Made by a program: the position numbers and the translations under genes. From the NCBI GenBank assembly GCA_021844425.1, contig JAKBTL010000118.1, positions 8,563 through 44,418 on the forward strand: DNA of 35,856 nucleotides, written 5' to 3'. This document shows positions 23,004-31,487 of the stretch, piece after piece. The notes under the pieces were generated by a model. It was not told where the DNA came from. It ran no database searches and saw only the letters and a list, made by a program, of their open reading frames with translations. The first letter of the stretch is position 1. Each line of letters opens with the position of its first letter. The DNA is from Actinomycetes bacterium (GTDB lineage Bacteria > Actinomycetota > Acidimicrobiia > Acidimicrobiales > RAAP-2).

Positions 23004-25721
23004 ATGGGGCTCGCAGGGGCGAGCGGCACGCACCGGCATGCCGCACGGTGGCTTCGTTGCGTCGGCGCGGCGGCGACGGCCGTGCTCGGCCTGCTCGGAG
23101 GCGCGCTGCTCGCCGAGCCCCCAGCGGGCGCGGCGACGGGGGTGCCATCGACAGCGGGCGCGGCGACGGCCGGGGGGCGCGCAGGCGGACCCCTCGCCAC
23201 CACTCGAGATGCCGGCGCGGCGCCCGCGGGCCCTGTGTTGCAGCAGGTCTGGCGAACGACGCTCGCAGACGGGCCGAGCGGTGAGATCGCGCTCTCCTCG
23301 CCCAACCTCGCCACACTGACAGGCGGTCCCTCGGTCGTCTTCGGCGACCGGTCGGGGCGCGTCTACGCCCTCCATCTGGCCAACGGGACCGCAGTCGCGG
23401 GCTGGCCGAAGGGCGTCGGCGCCCCCGTCACATCGACCCCGTCGGTCGTGAAGGCATCCGGGACAACCCACGACACGGTGCTCGTGGGCACCGGCGACGC
23501 CGGCGTGCCCTGCGCGGGCGGGTACGAGTGGTTGCTGCCGAGCGGTGCCGACGCGCTCGTGCGCGGCCCGAACCCGTCCACCGACCAGGCGTGCGCCGCC
23601 GACGGGGTCGAGGCGTCGATGGCCGTCGGGACACTCGGAGGGGTCACCGGGACGGTTGCAGGAACGCTCGGCCAGGAGACGTACGCGATGAACGCCACGA
23701 CCCGGGCGGTGCTCCCGGGGTTCCCCTGGTTCCAGGCCGACTCGAACTTCGCCACGCCCGCGATCGCCGACGTGGAGGGAGGCGGGGCCAACCAGATCGT
23801 CGAAGGAGGTGCGTCGACCGCGGGCCAGGCGTACGGGAAGCAGTACACGAACGGCGGTCACATCCGGATCCTGAGCGCCTCGGGGAGCCTGCTCTGCGTC
23901 GACACAACTGACGAGTCCATCAACTCCTCGCCGGCGGTCGGGCAGTTCCTCGCCGGGACAGCCACCGGCATCGTGGTAGGGACGGGACCGACATATCCGA
24001 CAGCGTCGCAGCACGACCAGGTGATCGCGGTCGACGCCGCGTGCCGACAGGTCTGGGCGCGCACGCTCGCAGGCACAACCGGCTACGAGAGCCCCGCGCT
24101 CGCCGACGTGCTCGGCAACGGCCAGCTCCAGGTCCTCGTGACCACACACTCCGGCGGCGTCTACGCGCTCGACGGGGCGAACGGCGCGACGCTCTGGCAC
24201 GCGCAGCTCGCGCACGACATCTTCGGCTCGCCGGTGACCGCGGCGCTCGGCACAGGGCACCAGGACGTCGTCGTCGCCACGATCAACGGGTTCGACGTCC
24301 TCACAGGCACCGACGGGGCGGTGCTCGACGCCACAGTCCTCGCCACAACGGGGTTCCAGAACGCGCCGCTCGTCACGAGGGACCCCAACGGGACGATCGG
24401 GATCACGGTCGCGGGCTATCAGCCTGACGACAGCGTCGTGGCGCACTACGAGATCGCCACATCCAACGGTGCGAACGTCGACAGCCCGGGCGCCTGGCCC
24501 CAGTTCCACCACGACCCGCAGCTCACCGGGAACGCCGACGCGCCGATCGCGACGCCGGTAGCGCCGTTCTCGACATATTCGAGGATCGCGGGGAGCACAC
24601 CGGACGCGACCGCGGCAGCGGAGCTGGAGCACCAGTTCGACGCCACCGCCGGGCACTGCCCGGGCACGACGGCCTCCACACGCCCGGTCGTGCTCGCGAC
24701 GGACAAGACCTATCCCGACGCCCTCGCCAGTGCGCCGCTCGCGCGCAGCCTCGGTACCGGGACCCTGCTCACCCCACCGACCCGGCTTTCGGCCCCCGCG
24801 GCCGCCGCCATCTCGGAGGAGGGGATCACGCACGTCGTCGTCGTGGGCGGGCCGCTCGCGGTGAGCACATCGGTCGTCGCAGCGCTCGAGGCGACGCCGG
24901 CCACGGCGTGCGGCGGCAGTGCGGGGAGCGGGAGCCGCATCGCCGTCACGCGTATCGCCGGCGCGACGGCGTACGGAACCGCCGCGGACCTGGCCAAGGC
25001 CGTAGCCGCCGGCGGCGTCGGCAGCCTCGACCTCTCGGGCGCGTACCAAGGGACCAACGCCACAGGAGGCGACGGCCGGTTCAACGACACCTCCGGGAGC
25101 GCGTCGCTGGCCCCTGTCTCGAGCGGCGCGCTCAGCACCGCGGTGCTCGCGACCGGCACCGGGTTCCAGGACGCGGAAGCGGCCAGCACGCTCGCCTACG
25201 CGGACCGCCTCCCCGTCCTCCTCACCACGCCGACCTCCCTCTCCCCGCAGGCGGCCGGAGAGATCTCCTCGCTCGGCATCGCCCAGGTCGTCGTGATGGG
25301 CGGCCCGTTCGCGGTCTCAGACGCCGTCGTCGCCGCGCTCGAAGGTATGGGCGTGTCGGTGCTGCGGGTCGCAGGCCACGACGCGACGGGCACGGCCGCC
25401 CAGCTCGCCCGGCTCGAGACGTCCCCGACGCCGACAGGGGCAGGGTGGCGAGGGACCGGCGGCCTCACGGTGGCCCAGGGTCAGTACTTCGGCGACGGCG
25501 TCGCGGGCGCGGTGCTGGCCGCGGACGGACCGTCGTCCGGGGCCCCCGAGCCGCTCGTCCTCACGGAGAGCCCTACGACAGTCGGCTTGTCGCTCGCCAC
25601 CTTCCTGTACATCGCTGGCACGACAGGGCTCGGCGGCGCTCGAGTCACGCATCTCACGGTCCTCGGCGGCACGCTCGCACTCCCCGCACAGACCGTGGAC
25701 GAGATGGGCGCCGACCTCTGA
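23004..25721 (+). CDS. Secreted beta-propeller protein with three cell-wall-binding type 2 modules
   Basis: A 905-residue exported protein. Residues 1-44 form a signal peptide (basic start, GAAATAVLGLLGGALLAEPPAGAA). Residues about 50-520 consist of PQQ/FG-GAP-like propeller blades such as PAIADVEGGG, PALADVLGNGQLQVLVTTHSGGVYALDG and GSPVTAALGTGHQDVVVATINGF. Three putative CWB2 modules follow near 522, 648 and 785, each starting xRIAG or VAG and containing YPDALASAPLA or equivalents and VVVVGGPLAVS or VVVMGGPFAVS. CWB2 modules anchor proteins to cell-surface polymers in Gram-positives. The ligand of the propeller is unknown. ATG 23004 follows GAAGGGGGG. Threonine codon ACA is unusually common (about 24 by hand), unlike the neighbours. 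It is divergent from greA. Confidence 0.85.
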   Translation: MGLAGASGTHRHAARWLRCVGAAATAVLGLLGGALLAEPPAGAATGVPSTAGAATAGGRAGGPLATTRDAGAAPAGPVLQQVWRTTLADGPSGEIALSSPNLATLTGGPSVVFGDRSGRVYALHLANGTAVAGWPKGVGAPVTSTPSVVKASGTTHDTVLVGTGDAGVPCAGGYEWLLPSGADALVRGPNPSTDQACAADGVEASMAVGTLGGVTGTVAGTLGQETYAMNATTRAVLPGFPWFQADSNFATPAIADVEGGGANQIVEGGASTAGQAYGKQYTNGGHIRILSASGSLLCVDTTDESINSSPAVGQFLAGTATGIVVGTGPTYPTASQHDQVIAVDAACRQVWARTLAGTTGYESPALADVLGNGQLQVLVTTHSGGVYALDGANGATLWHAQLAHDIFGSPVTAALGTGHQDVVVATINGFDVLTGTDGAVLDATVLATTGFQNAPLVTRDPNGTIGITVAGYQPDDSVVAHYEIATSNGANVDSPGAWPQFHHDPQLTGNADAPIATPVAPFSTYSRIAGSTPDATAAAELEHQFDATAGHCPGTTASTRPVVLATDKTYPDALASAPLARSLGTGTLLTPPTRLSAPAAAAISEEGITHVVVVGGPLAVSTSVVAALEATPATACGGSAGSGSRIAVTRIAGATAYGTAADLAKAVAAGGVGSLDLSGAYQGTNATGGDGRFNDTSGSASLAPVSSGALSTAVLATGTGFQDAEAASTLAYADRLPVLLTTPTSLSPQAAGEISSLGIAQVVVMGGPFAVSDAVVAALEGMGVSVLRVAGHDATGTAAQLARLETSPTPTGAGWRGTGGLTVAQGQYFGDGVAGAVLAADGPSSGAPEPLVLTESPTTVGLSLATFLYIAGTTGLGGARVTHLTVLGGTLALPAQTVDEMGADL

Positions 25722-25755
25722 GCATGAGAGTGCAGCCTGGCGCTCCCGACGCCGG

Positions 25756-25785
25756 TTGACGCCAGCTCGCTCCCTACGGGAGACT
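25756..25785 (+). promoter_or_regulatory. Promoter of the leuB leader
   Basis: TTGACG (25756-25761), an 18-bp spacer and GAGACT (25780-25785) place the transcription start at about 25792, next to the leader GTG/ATG. The geometry is the same as at leuA. Confidence 0.5.
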
Positions 25786-25793
25786 GAGCGGTG

Positions 25794-25832
25794 ATGACCG
25801 GCGCGTTCCCGCTCCAGGTAGCCATCGTCTAG
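25794..25832 (+). CDS. leuB-ilvE leader peptide [12 protein letters not shown]
   Basis: A 12-codon ORF (13 if the preceding GTG at 25791 is used), ending Leu-Gln-Val-Ala-Ile-Val before TAG. Four of its last seven residues are branched-chain. A 10-bp hairpin follows 28 bp downstream and leuB starts at 25991. Weaker BCAA clustering than in the other two leaders lowers confidence. Confidence 0.65.
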   Translation: MTGAFPLQVAIV

Positions 25833-25860
25833 GCGCGTCCGACCTGCTGTGCGCGCCGTC

Positions 25861-25883
25861 GACCGTCCACCTGGTGGGCGGTC
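25861..25883 (+). terminator. Attenuator-like hairpin before leuB
   Basis: The arm GACCGTCCAC (25861-25870) pairs with GTGGGCGGTC (25874-25883), ten base pairs with one G-U, over a 3-nt loop. The tail GTTGCGTG is not U-rich, so termination may be weak or factor-assisted. Confidence 0.5.
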
Positions 25884-25918
25884 GTTGCGTGTCCGGGGAT
25901 CTCGCCGGCGAGCGGGCG

Positions 25919-25970
25919 CAGCAGACCCCACCGGCAGAACCGACCGGCAGACCCGACCAGCAGACCCGAC
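25919..25970 (+). repeat. 13-bp repeat x4 before leuB
   Basis: Four 13-bp units of the type CRGCAGACCCGAC fill the space between the attenuator hairpin and the leuB start. Confidence 0.9.
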
Positions 25971-25990
25971 GAGCAAAGTCTGAGATCCTG

Positions 25991-27145
25991 ATGACCATGC
26001 AGACCGCCCGATCCCGACCGGCCGACGCCTCGGCTGCGCAGCCAGGGGCCCGCCACGCAGACGCCTCCGGAGCCCCGCGCACCCCGCACCGCGTGGCGGT
26101 CATCGGCGGCGACGGCATCGGACCCGAGGTGGTCGCAGAAGCGCTGAAGGTCGTCAGGGCTGCGGGCGTGGCGCTCGACACCACGGACTACGACCTCGGC
26201 GCCAGCCGATATCGGAGGACGGGAGAGACCCTTCCGGACTCGGTCCTCGAAGAGCTCCGAGGGTACGACGCGATCTTGCTCGGCGCGGTAGGACCTGCAG
26301 TGGGGGACACCACGGTCGCGTCGGGCGTGCTCGAGCGGGGCCTCCTCCTGCGGCTGCGCTTCGAGCTCGACCTCTACGTGAACCTCCGCCCGTTCCGGGC
26401 GGTGCCGGGCTCGGTGGCTGCGCGCGCCGCGAACGAGGCCACGGTCGACTTCGTGGTGGTCCGGGAGAACACCGAGGGCGCGTACGCCGGCGAGGGCGGG
26501 TTCCTCCGCAAGGGGACGCCCGGCGAAGTCGCGACCCAGGGCTCCGTCAACACGCGCATGGGGGTCGAGCGGGTCGTCCGGTTCGCGTTCGAGCTCGCCG
26601 AGCGGAGGGACGCCCGTCAGGTCACCCTCGCGCACAAGACGAACGTGCTCAACTTCGCGGGCGACCTGTGGAAGCGCACGTTCGACGCCGTCGCCGCCGA
26701 GCACCCAGGGGTCGCGACGGCCTACCAGCACGTGGACGCCGCGTGCATCCACATGGTCGAGCACCCCGACAGCTACGACGTGATCGTCACCGACAACCTC
26801 TTCGGGGACATCATCACCGATCTGGCCGGCGCCCTCTGCGGCGGCATCGGGTTCGCGGCCTCCGCCAACCTCCACCCCGGTTCGGTCTCCATGTTCGAGC
26901 CGGTCCACGGCGCCGCGCACGACATCGCAGGCACTGGTCGTGCGAACCCGACGGCGGCGATCGCCTCGGCGGCGCTCATGGTCGAGCACCTCGGCGAGAC
27001 TGACGCCGCCCGGCGGATCCACGAGGCCGTGCAGAGCTTCGTGGAGGCCGCCGCGCCGTCGCAGGGCGAAGCTGTACCCGGCAGCCATGCTCCGATCCCT
27101 TCGACCACCGCCGCCATCGGCGACGCGATCGCAGAAAGGCTCTAA
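25991..27145 (+). CDS. leuB: 3-Isopropylmalate dehydrogenase
   Basis: An NAD- and Mg-dependent oxidative decarboxylase, the third leucine step. The core starts [16 protein letters not shown], with [29 protein letters not shown] and the metal motif [36 protein letters not shown] near the end is diagnostic. From ATG 25991 it has 384 residues, about 35 more than usual, because of an Ala/Arg/Ser-rich N-terminal extension. ATG 25997 or GTG 26093 would shorten it, but no start has a clear Shine-Dalgarno sequence. It is separated from ilvE by two bases, so they are co-transcribed, and it follows a BCAA-type leader. Confidence 0.94.
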   Translation: MTMQTARSRPADASAAQPGARHADASGAPRTPHRVAVIGGDGIGPEVVAEALKVVRAAGVALDTTDYDLGASRYRRTGETLPDSVLEELRGYDAILLGAVGPAVGDTTVASGVLERGLLLRLRFELDLYVNLRPFRAVPGSVAARAANEATVDFVVVRENTEGAYAGEGGFLRKGTPGEVATQGSVNTRMGVERVVRFAFELAERRDARQVTLAHKTNVLNFAGDLWKRTFDAVAAEHPGVATAYQHVDAACIHMVEHPDSYDVIVTDNLFGDIITDLAGALCGGIGFAASANLHPGSVSMFEPVHGAAHDIAGTGRANPTAAIASAALMVEHLGETDAARRIHEAVQSFVEAAAPSQGEAVPGSHAPIPSTTAAIGDAIAERL

Positions 27146-27147
27146 CG

Positions 27148-28077
27148 GTGCCGATCACCCCCACGAAGAAGATCTGGATGGACGGCGAGCTCGTCGACTG
27201 GGCGGATGCCAGGGTCCACGTGCTCTCGCACACGCTGCACTACGGCTCGGGGGTCTTCGAGGGCATCCGCGCCTACCCGACCCCGCAGGGCGTGGCCGTC
27301 TTCCGTCTCGCCGACCACATCCGCAGGCTCGTCGCGTCGGCGCACATCATGATGATCGACGTCCCGTTCGGCGTGGACGAGCTCGTCGACGCGACGGTGG
27401 AGGTCGTGCGCGTGAACGACATGCGTGACGGCTGCTACATCCGCCCGTTGGTCTACCTCGGCTACGGCGAGATGGGCCTGAACCCGCTTCCCTCGCCGGT
27501 CAACGTCTCGATCGCCACGTGGCCTTGGGGCGCGTACCTCGGCGAGGAGGCGCTCGAGCGGGGCGTGTCGGTCAAGATCAGCTCCTGGCGCCGGCACGAT
27601 CCCAACGCGGTCCCGACCGCGGCGAAGGGCGTCGGGATGTACGTGAACTCCTCGCTGGCCAAGGTCGAGGCGTTGAAGGCCGGCTACGACGAGGCCGTGC
27701 TGCTCACCCCGGACGGCCGGGTGAGCGAGTGCACCGGCGAGAACATCTTCATCGTGCGCAGCGGCGTGCTCGTCACGCCGCCCACGTCCGACGCAGGAGC
27801 GCTCGACGGGATCACCCAGGACACCGTCGAGGTCCTCGCCCGCGACATGGGGATCGAGGTCCGCCACGAGGTGCTCGTCCGCACCGACCTCTACCTGGCG
27901 GACGAGGCGTTCCTCACCGGGACGGCCGCGGAGCTGACCCCGATCCGCGCCGTCGACGACCGCATCGTGGGCTCGGGTGCTGCGGGGCCGATCACCGCCG
28001 AGCTCCAGCGGGCCTACTTCTCCACGGTACGCGGCCAGCTGGACCAGTACAAGGACTGGCTCCACCTCGTGGACTGA
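27148..28077 (+). CDS. ilvE: Branched-chain amino acid aminotransferase
   Basis: A fold-type IV PLP enzyme carrying out the final transamination to Leu, Ile and Val. The 309 residues are normal. The PLP lysine is K160 in PTAAKGVGMYVN, with LHYGSGVFEGIRAY at the start and EAVLLTPDGRVSECTGENIFIV after. The GTG at 27148 starts two bases after the leuB stop, with AGAAAGG at 27133-27139. Confidence 0.96.
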   Translation: MPITPTKKIWMDGELVDWADARVHVLSHTLHYGSGVFEGIRAYPTPQGVAVFRLADHIRRLVASAHIMMIDVPFGVDELVDATVEVVRVNDMRDGCYIRPLVYLGYGEMGLNPLPSPVNVSIATWPWGAYLGEEALERGVSVKISSWRRHDPNAVPTAAKGVGMYVNSSLAKVEALKAGYDEAVLLTPDGRVSECTGENIFIVRSGVLVTPPTSDAGALDGITQDTVEVLARDMGIEVRHEVLVRTDLYLADEAFLTGTAAELTPIRAVDDRIVGSGAAGPITAELQRAYFSTVRGQLDQYKDWLHLVD

Positions 28078-28089
28078 GCCTCGGAGCGG

Positions 28090-28095
28090 TAACGT
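28090..28095 (+). promoter_or_regulatory. Candidate -10 (TAACGT) for the 170-residue gene
   Basis: TAACGT lies 9 nt before ATG 28105, in the 27-bp gap after ilvE. It suggests a near-leaderless start independent of leuB-ilvE. Confidence 0.35.
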
Positions 28096-28104
28096 CGTGG
28101 CGTC

Positions 28105-28617
28105 ATGACTCAGCCGAGCTTTGTCCCCATCTCCGAAGCCGACCAGGTGCGGCCGGCGCTCCGCTTGGAAGAGCCCCGCCGGTGGGTGCCGTACCGGCCG
28201 GCGGAGCTCCGCTTCCCGGTGCGCACCGGCGGGAGGAACCGCGGGCACCCCGGTCCGGACCAGGGGTACGCGCTGGCGCTGGCACAGCGGTTCGTCGACC
28301 GGCTGCGGCTCCGACCCGGGGAGTCGGAGGAGGACGTGGTCGCGGGGACCGCCCTCCTCGCCGCCCGCCGCGGAGCGCTCTTCGGACGTGCGCCGACCGT
28401 GTACGACGTCGAGGCTGCTCTGGCGTTGTGGGGTTTCCTCGACGACGACCCGCCCCAGGGGCTCCTCGGGGCTCGCCGTCTGGCATTCTCCTCCGTTGCG
28501 CACGACTACCCGGGCCAACGCGCCCTCGTCGACCGGGTTCCCGAGGACGTCGTCCGCCTCACGGCGTCGGAGATCGCGTCTCGGCGTGAGGAGTGGGAGG
28601 CCCTCGTCGGCGCCTGA
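28105..28617 (+). CDS. Protein of unknown function
   Basis: A 170-residue soluble protein that I do not recognise. It begins MTQPSFVPISEADQVRPALR, followed by a Pro/Arg-rich segment (RWVPYRPAELRFPVRTGG) and a predicted helical domain at about 55-165 with GYALALAQRFVDRL, TVYDVEAALALWGFLDD and a C-terminal acidic-basic helix. There is no signal peptide, membrane segment or Cys. Codon use matches the neighbours, which supports a real gene. It is 27 bp downstream of ilvE on the same strand. No function is proposed. Confidence 0.7.
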   Translation: MTQPSFVPISEADQVRPALRLEEPRRWVPYRPAELRFPVRTGGRNRGHPGPDQGYALALAQRFVDRLRLRPGESEEDVVAGTALLAARRGALFGRAPTVYDVEAALALWGFLDDDPPQGLLGARRLAFSSVAHDYPGQRALVDRVPEDVVRLTASEIASRREEWEALVGA

Positions 28618-28746
28618 GCGGCGCGCGAGCCGGCCATCGCAGTGGCGCCTGAGCGGAGCGCGGACCGGTCCGCCTGGTGGCCCGCCGGAGCGAGTGCCGC
28701 AGAGGCGGGGTGCGGGACTACGGGCGTCCTCCGGGCCGTTGATCCG

Positions 28747-28752
28747 TAGGAT
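28747..28752 (+). promoter_or_regulatory. -10 box TAGGAT of the acyl-CoA dehydrogenase gene
   Basis: TAGGAT occupies exactly -12 to -7 relative to ATG 28759, the expected geometry of a leaderless mRNA. No clear -35 and no Shine-Dalgarno sequence are seen. Confidence 0.5.
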
Positions 28753-28758
28753 CGTGCC

Positions 28759-29910
28759 ATGACTTTCGTGCTCACCGAAGTCCAGCGCGAGTTCCGCGAC
28801 ACGATGCGGAGATTCTGCGAGGAGCGCATCGCGCCGAACGCCGCCGAGGCCGACCGCACCGCGACGTTTCCGTGGAAGTCCTTCGACGCGTGCCGTGAGC
28901 TGGAGCTCCCTTCACTCGGGATCCCCGCCGAGTACGGGGGGGCAGGCGCCGACACGGTGACCCAGGCGATCATGGCCGAAGAGCTGGGAAGGGTCTGCGC
29001 GTCGACCTCGGTGACGTTGCTCATCTCGAAGCTCGGCATGCTCCCGGTGATCAACTGGGGCTCGGAGGAGCTCAAGCGCAAGTACCTGCCCCGGGTCGCA
29101 TCCGGTGAGGCGCAGGCGAGCTACTGCCTCTCGGAGGCCGACGCAGGCAGCGACGTAGCCGCGATGACCGCACGAGCCGTCAGAGACGGTGACAGCTACG
29201 TCATCACGGGTAGCAAGTACTGGATCACGAACGCCGGCATCTCGGATACCTACACGGTCTTTGCCAAGACCGACCCTGACGCGGGGCGCCGCGGGATCTC
29301 CTGCTTCGTCGTGGAGGCGGGCTGGGGGGTGGAGGTCGCGAAGCTCGAGGACAAGCTCGGCCTGCGGGGAAGCCCGACCGGCGAGGTGGTCCTGGACGAG
29401 GTGCGCGTCCCGGCCGAGAACCTCGTCGGGGAGGAAGGTCGCGGTTTCCAAATCGCCATGCACACCATGGACCGGAGCCGCCCCACGATCGGGGCGCAGG
29501 CGGTCGGCATCGCCCAGGGCGCCATCGACCACGCGGTCGGCTACATGAAGCAGCGTCACGCGTTCGGCGCGCCGATCGCCGACCTCCAGGCGCTCCGCTT
29601 CATGATCGCCGAGATGGCCATGCGGACCGAAGCCGCGCGCACCCTCGTCTACCGCGCCTGCTCGCTCGTAGACGACGACCCGACCGGGGAGCTCGGCACG
29701 GTGGGCGCGATGGCGAAGTGCTTCGCCTCGGACACCGCGATGTCGGTGACGACGGACGCGGTCCAGCTGCTCGGCGGCTACGGCTACACGAAGGACTTCC
29801 CGCTCGAGCGCTTCATGCGCGATGCCAAGATCACCCAGATCTACGAGGGGACCAACCAGATCCAACGCGTGGTGATCGCACGGAGCGTCCTCGGAGCGCA
29901 GTCCAAGTAG
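28759..29910 (+). CDS. Acyl-CoA dehydrogenase
   Basis: A 383-residue FAD flavoenzyme that forms the alpha,beta double bond of an acyl-CoA. YCLSEADAGSDVAAM and GSKYWITNAGISD are the two family signatures. The catalytic base is E363 in YEGTNQIQR, in the short-/medium-chain position. FAD contacts FGAPIADLQ and LLGGYGYTKDFP are present. It may act in branched-chain 2-oxo acid or fatty acid degradation, but no electron-transfer flavoprotein or CoA ligase gene is adjacent, so the substrate is open. It converges on the DoxX-like gene, with 57 bp between them holding a GGCCGGCC-rich palindrome and no U-tract. Confidence 0.94.
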   Translation: MTFVLTEVQREFRDTMRRFCEERIAPNAAEADRTATFPWKSFDACRELELPSLGIPAEYGGAGADTVTQAIMAEELGRVCASTSVTLLISKLGMLPVINWGSEELKRKYLPRVASGEAQASYCLSEADAGSDVAAMTARAVRDGDSYVITGSKYWITNAGISDTYTVFAKTDPDAGRRGISCFVVEAGWGVEVAKLEDKLGLRGSPTGEVVLDEVRVPAENLVGEEGRGFQIAMHTMDRSRPTIGAQAVGIAQGAIDHAVGYMKQRHAFGAPIADLQALRFMIAEMAMRTEAARTLVYRACSLVDDDPTGELGTVGAMAKCFASDTAMSVTTDAVQLLGGYGYTKDFPLERFMRDAKITQIYEGTNQIQRVVIARSVLGAQSK

Positions 29911-29967
29911 CTCGGCAGGGTCCTTCTTCCCTCGGGGGCGCCAGGACGTCGGAGGCCGGCCGGCCGC

Positions 29968-30984
29968 CTATGCGTTGGCTGGGCGGGCCGCCGGGCCGTG
30001 CACCTTCCCCAGGCACTCGATCCCGGTGTCAGCCTCTGGCGCCGACGACGTCCTCCCCTGGCGGAGGCCGACCCACATGCACCAGGCGAGCAGAACCCAC
30101 AACGGACCGCTGTTCGGATCGGTCCCCTGGCCGGTCAGGATCCCGCCGAACGCCTCGCCGAAGATCCAGATGCCGATCGCCAGGACGATGGAGATCGCCA
30201 GAGCGACACGCGGGAGGATCCCGAGCGCGACGACGACGCCGACTGCGAGCATCACGAGGGCGAGCAGCGAGTCGAGCCACGGCCCGGCGCCCCTGAGCGC
30301 CCCAGCGGCATGCATGAGCAGGCTGCGCAGCGGACCTGGTTCCCCTGCTGAAGCTGCTGCGATCACGGAGGACACCGCATCTCGTCCTTGGTTCGGCGGT
30401 TCGAGCAAGAGCAACGCGGAGAGCGTCCACAACGCCACCCATGCGCCCCGAGCGAAGCGGCTGGCGAGCAGGGGAGCTGCCGTGTCTTCTCCGGGCCACA
30501 CGAGGAGCCCGATCACGACGTAGAGCGCGACTGCGCCGGGAGCACCCGAGAGCGGCGATGCGCCCGTGAGCACGCCGCCGAGCCCTTCGCCCAGCCACCA
30601 CACCGCTGCTGCCCATGCGAAGGAGACAGCGAGCACGAGACGGAGGAGGGGTGCTCGCCGCGTCAGCGAGCCGGCGATGATGCCGATGCCGAGGAGCAGC
30701 TGAATCGTCGCGAAGAGCGCGTTCCACGTCGCGACGTCTGGCACCATCGCGTGTGCGATCGAAAGTGCCGGATGCGCGACGAAGCCGATGTTCCCGCTGG
30801 CGGCAGGGACCAGCACGCCGGTCACGAAGCCCTTGGTGAACATGTAGGGCTGGAGCTGCAGGGCCCCGTCGAGCAGCCAGATGACCCCGAGCGCCGACTG
30901 GAGCGTCCGGAGGGGTCGGGTGCTCGCGTAGCTCCAGGCGCCGTCTACAGACCGGCGCATCTGCAGGTCGAGCGAAGCGCTCAC
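29968..30984 (-). CDS. DoxX-like integral membrane protein with internal duplication
   Basis: A 338-residue membrane protein with about eight hydrophobic segments. The first half resembles the DoxX/DoxD layout (ALGVIWLLDGALQLQP, then LLLGIGIIAGSLTRR). A related motif occurs in each half, WWLGEGLGGVLTG and WIFGEAFGGILTG, showing an ancient internal duplication. DoxX-family members take part in thiosulfate:quinone oxidoreductase or other membrane redox systems, but assignment here is tentative. GTG 30984 overlaps the upstream gene stop (GTGA). It is the last gene of the minus-strand Fe-S/NrfD/cupredoxin operon. The C-terminal tail has one Cys (IECLG). Confidence 0.7.
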   Translation of the reverse strand: MSASLDLQMRRSVDGAWSYASTRPLRTLQSALGVIWLLDGALQLQPYMFTKGFVTGVLVPAASGNIGFVAHPALSIAHAMVPDVATWNALFATIQLLLGIGIIAGSLTRRAPLLRLVLAVSFAWAAAVWWLGEGLGGVLTGASPLSGAPGAVALYVVIGLLVWPGEDTAAPLLASRFARGAWVALWTLSALLLLEPPNQGRDAVSSVIAAASAGEPGPLRSLLMHAAGALRGAGPWLDSLLALVMLAVGVVVALGILPRVALAISIVLAIGIWIFGEAFGGILTGQGTDPNSGPLWVLLAWCMWVGLRQGRTSSAPEADTGIECLGKVHGPAARPANA

Positions 30985-31487
30985 TTCATGTGCCCGTCCT
31001 CGGGATGGGACCGGCCGGCGCTCTGGGCGAAGCGCATGTGTGCACGTACCACGATTGCGACGAGGGCCACCCAGAGGACGACGAGGATCGAGAGCAGGAC
31101 GCCGACCACCCATTGGCCGAGCAGCCCCTCGGGTCGCCGCGCTTGGGCGAGCTGCGCGGTGAGCCCGCCGAGTGCTCGGCTCGAAGCACGCGCAGACGTC
31201 GTGGTCGCGCCACGGACGCTGACGCCGGTTCGGGCGAGCCTGAGGGGGGCTGAGGGGCTCGACGGGCTGGGTCCGACCGCACTGGCGGGGCGGTCCGGGC
31301 CCGCGACGGCCGACTGTGCCGGAGCCGCGACGGCCGGTCGCGCAGGGGGCACCGGCGCGACCGGTGCGGTTGCCGCGGTTGCCGCGCCTGCGGGAATTCC
31401 CAGCACGACGACGACGGCCACCGTCGTGGCGGCCAGGCGCAGCGCCCATCGGAACCGCTGCTGGAGCGGGTGTCGGAGCTCACGCAT
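30981..31487 (-). CDS. Small two-helix membrane protein of unknown function
   Basis: A 168-residue protein. An N-terminal helix or signal (WALRLAATTVAVVVVLG) is followed by an Ala/Pro-rich extracytoplasmic linker (about 35-95) and a second strong helix near the C-terminus (GQWVVGVLLSILVVLWVALV). I recognise no family. ATG 31487 lies inside the nrfD-like 3' end (8-bp overlap), and the stop overlaps the next start by four bases, so it is locked into the operon. It may be an accessory or assembly subunit of the membrane complex (inference). Confidence 0.65.
   Translation of the reverse strand: MRELRHPLQQRFRWALRLAATTVAVVVVLGIPAGAATAATAPVAPVPPARPAVAAPAQSAVAGPDRPASAVGPSPSSPSAPLRLARTGVSVRGATTTSARASSRALGGLTAQLAQARRPEGLLGQWVVGVLLSILVVLWVALVAIVVRAHMRFAQSAGRSHPEDGHMK

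Noticed and set aside
29920..29967. Bidirectional terminator between the acyl-CoA dehydrogenase and DoxX-like genes
   Set aside because: Only a GGCCGGCC-rich palindrome without a T-tract on either strand was seen; too weak to call.
31204..31233. LPXTG-like sortase signal (LARTG) in the two-helix protein
   Set aside because: The motif is about 45 residues before the membrane helix and lacks Pro. Sortase signals have the helix immediately after.
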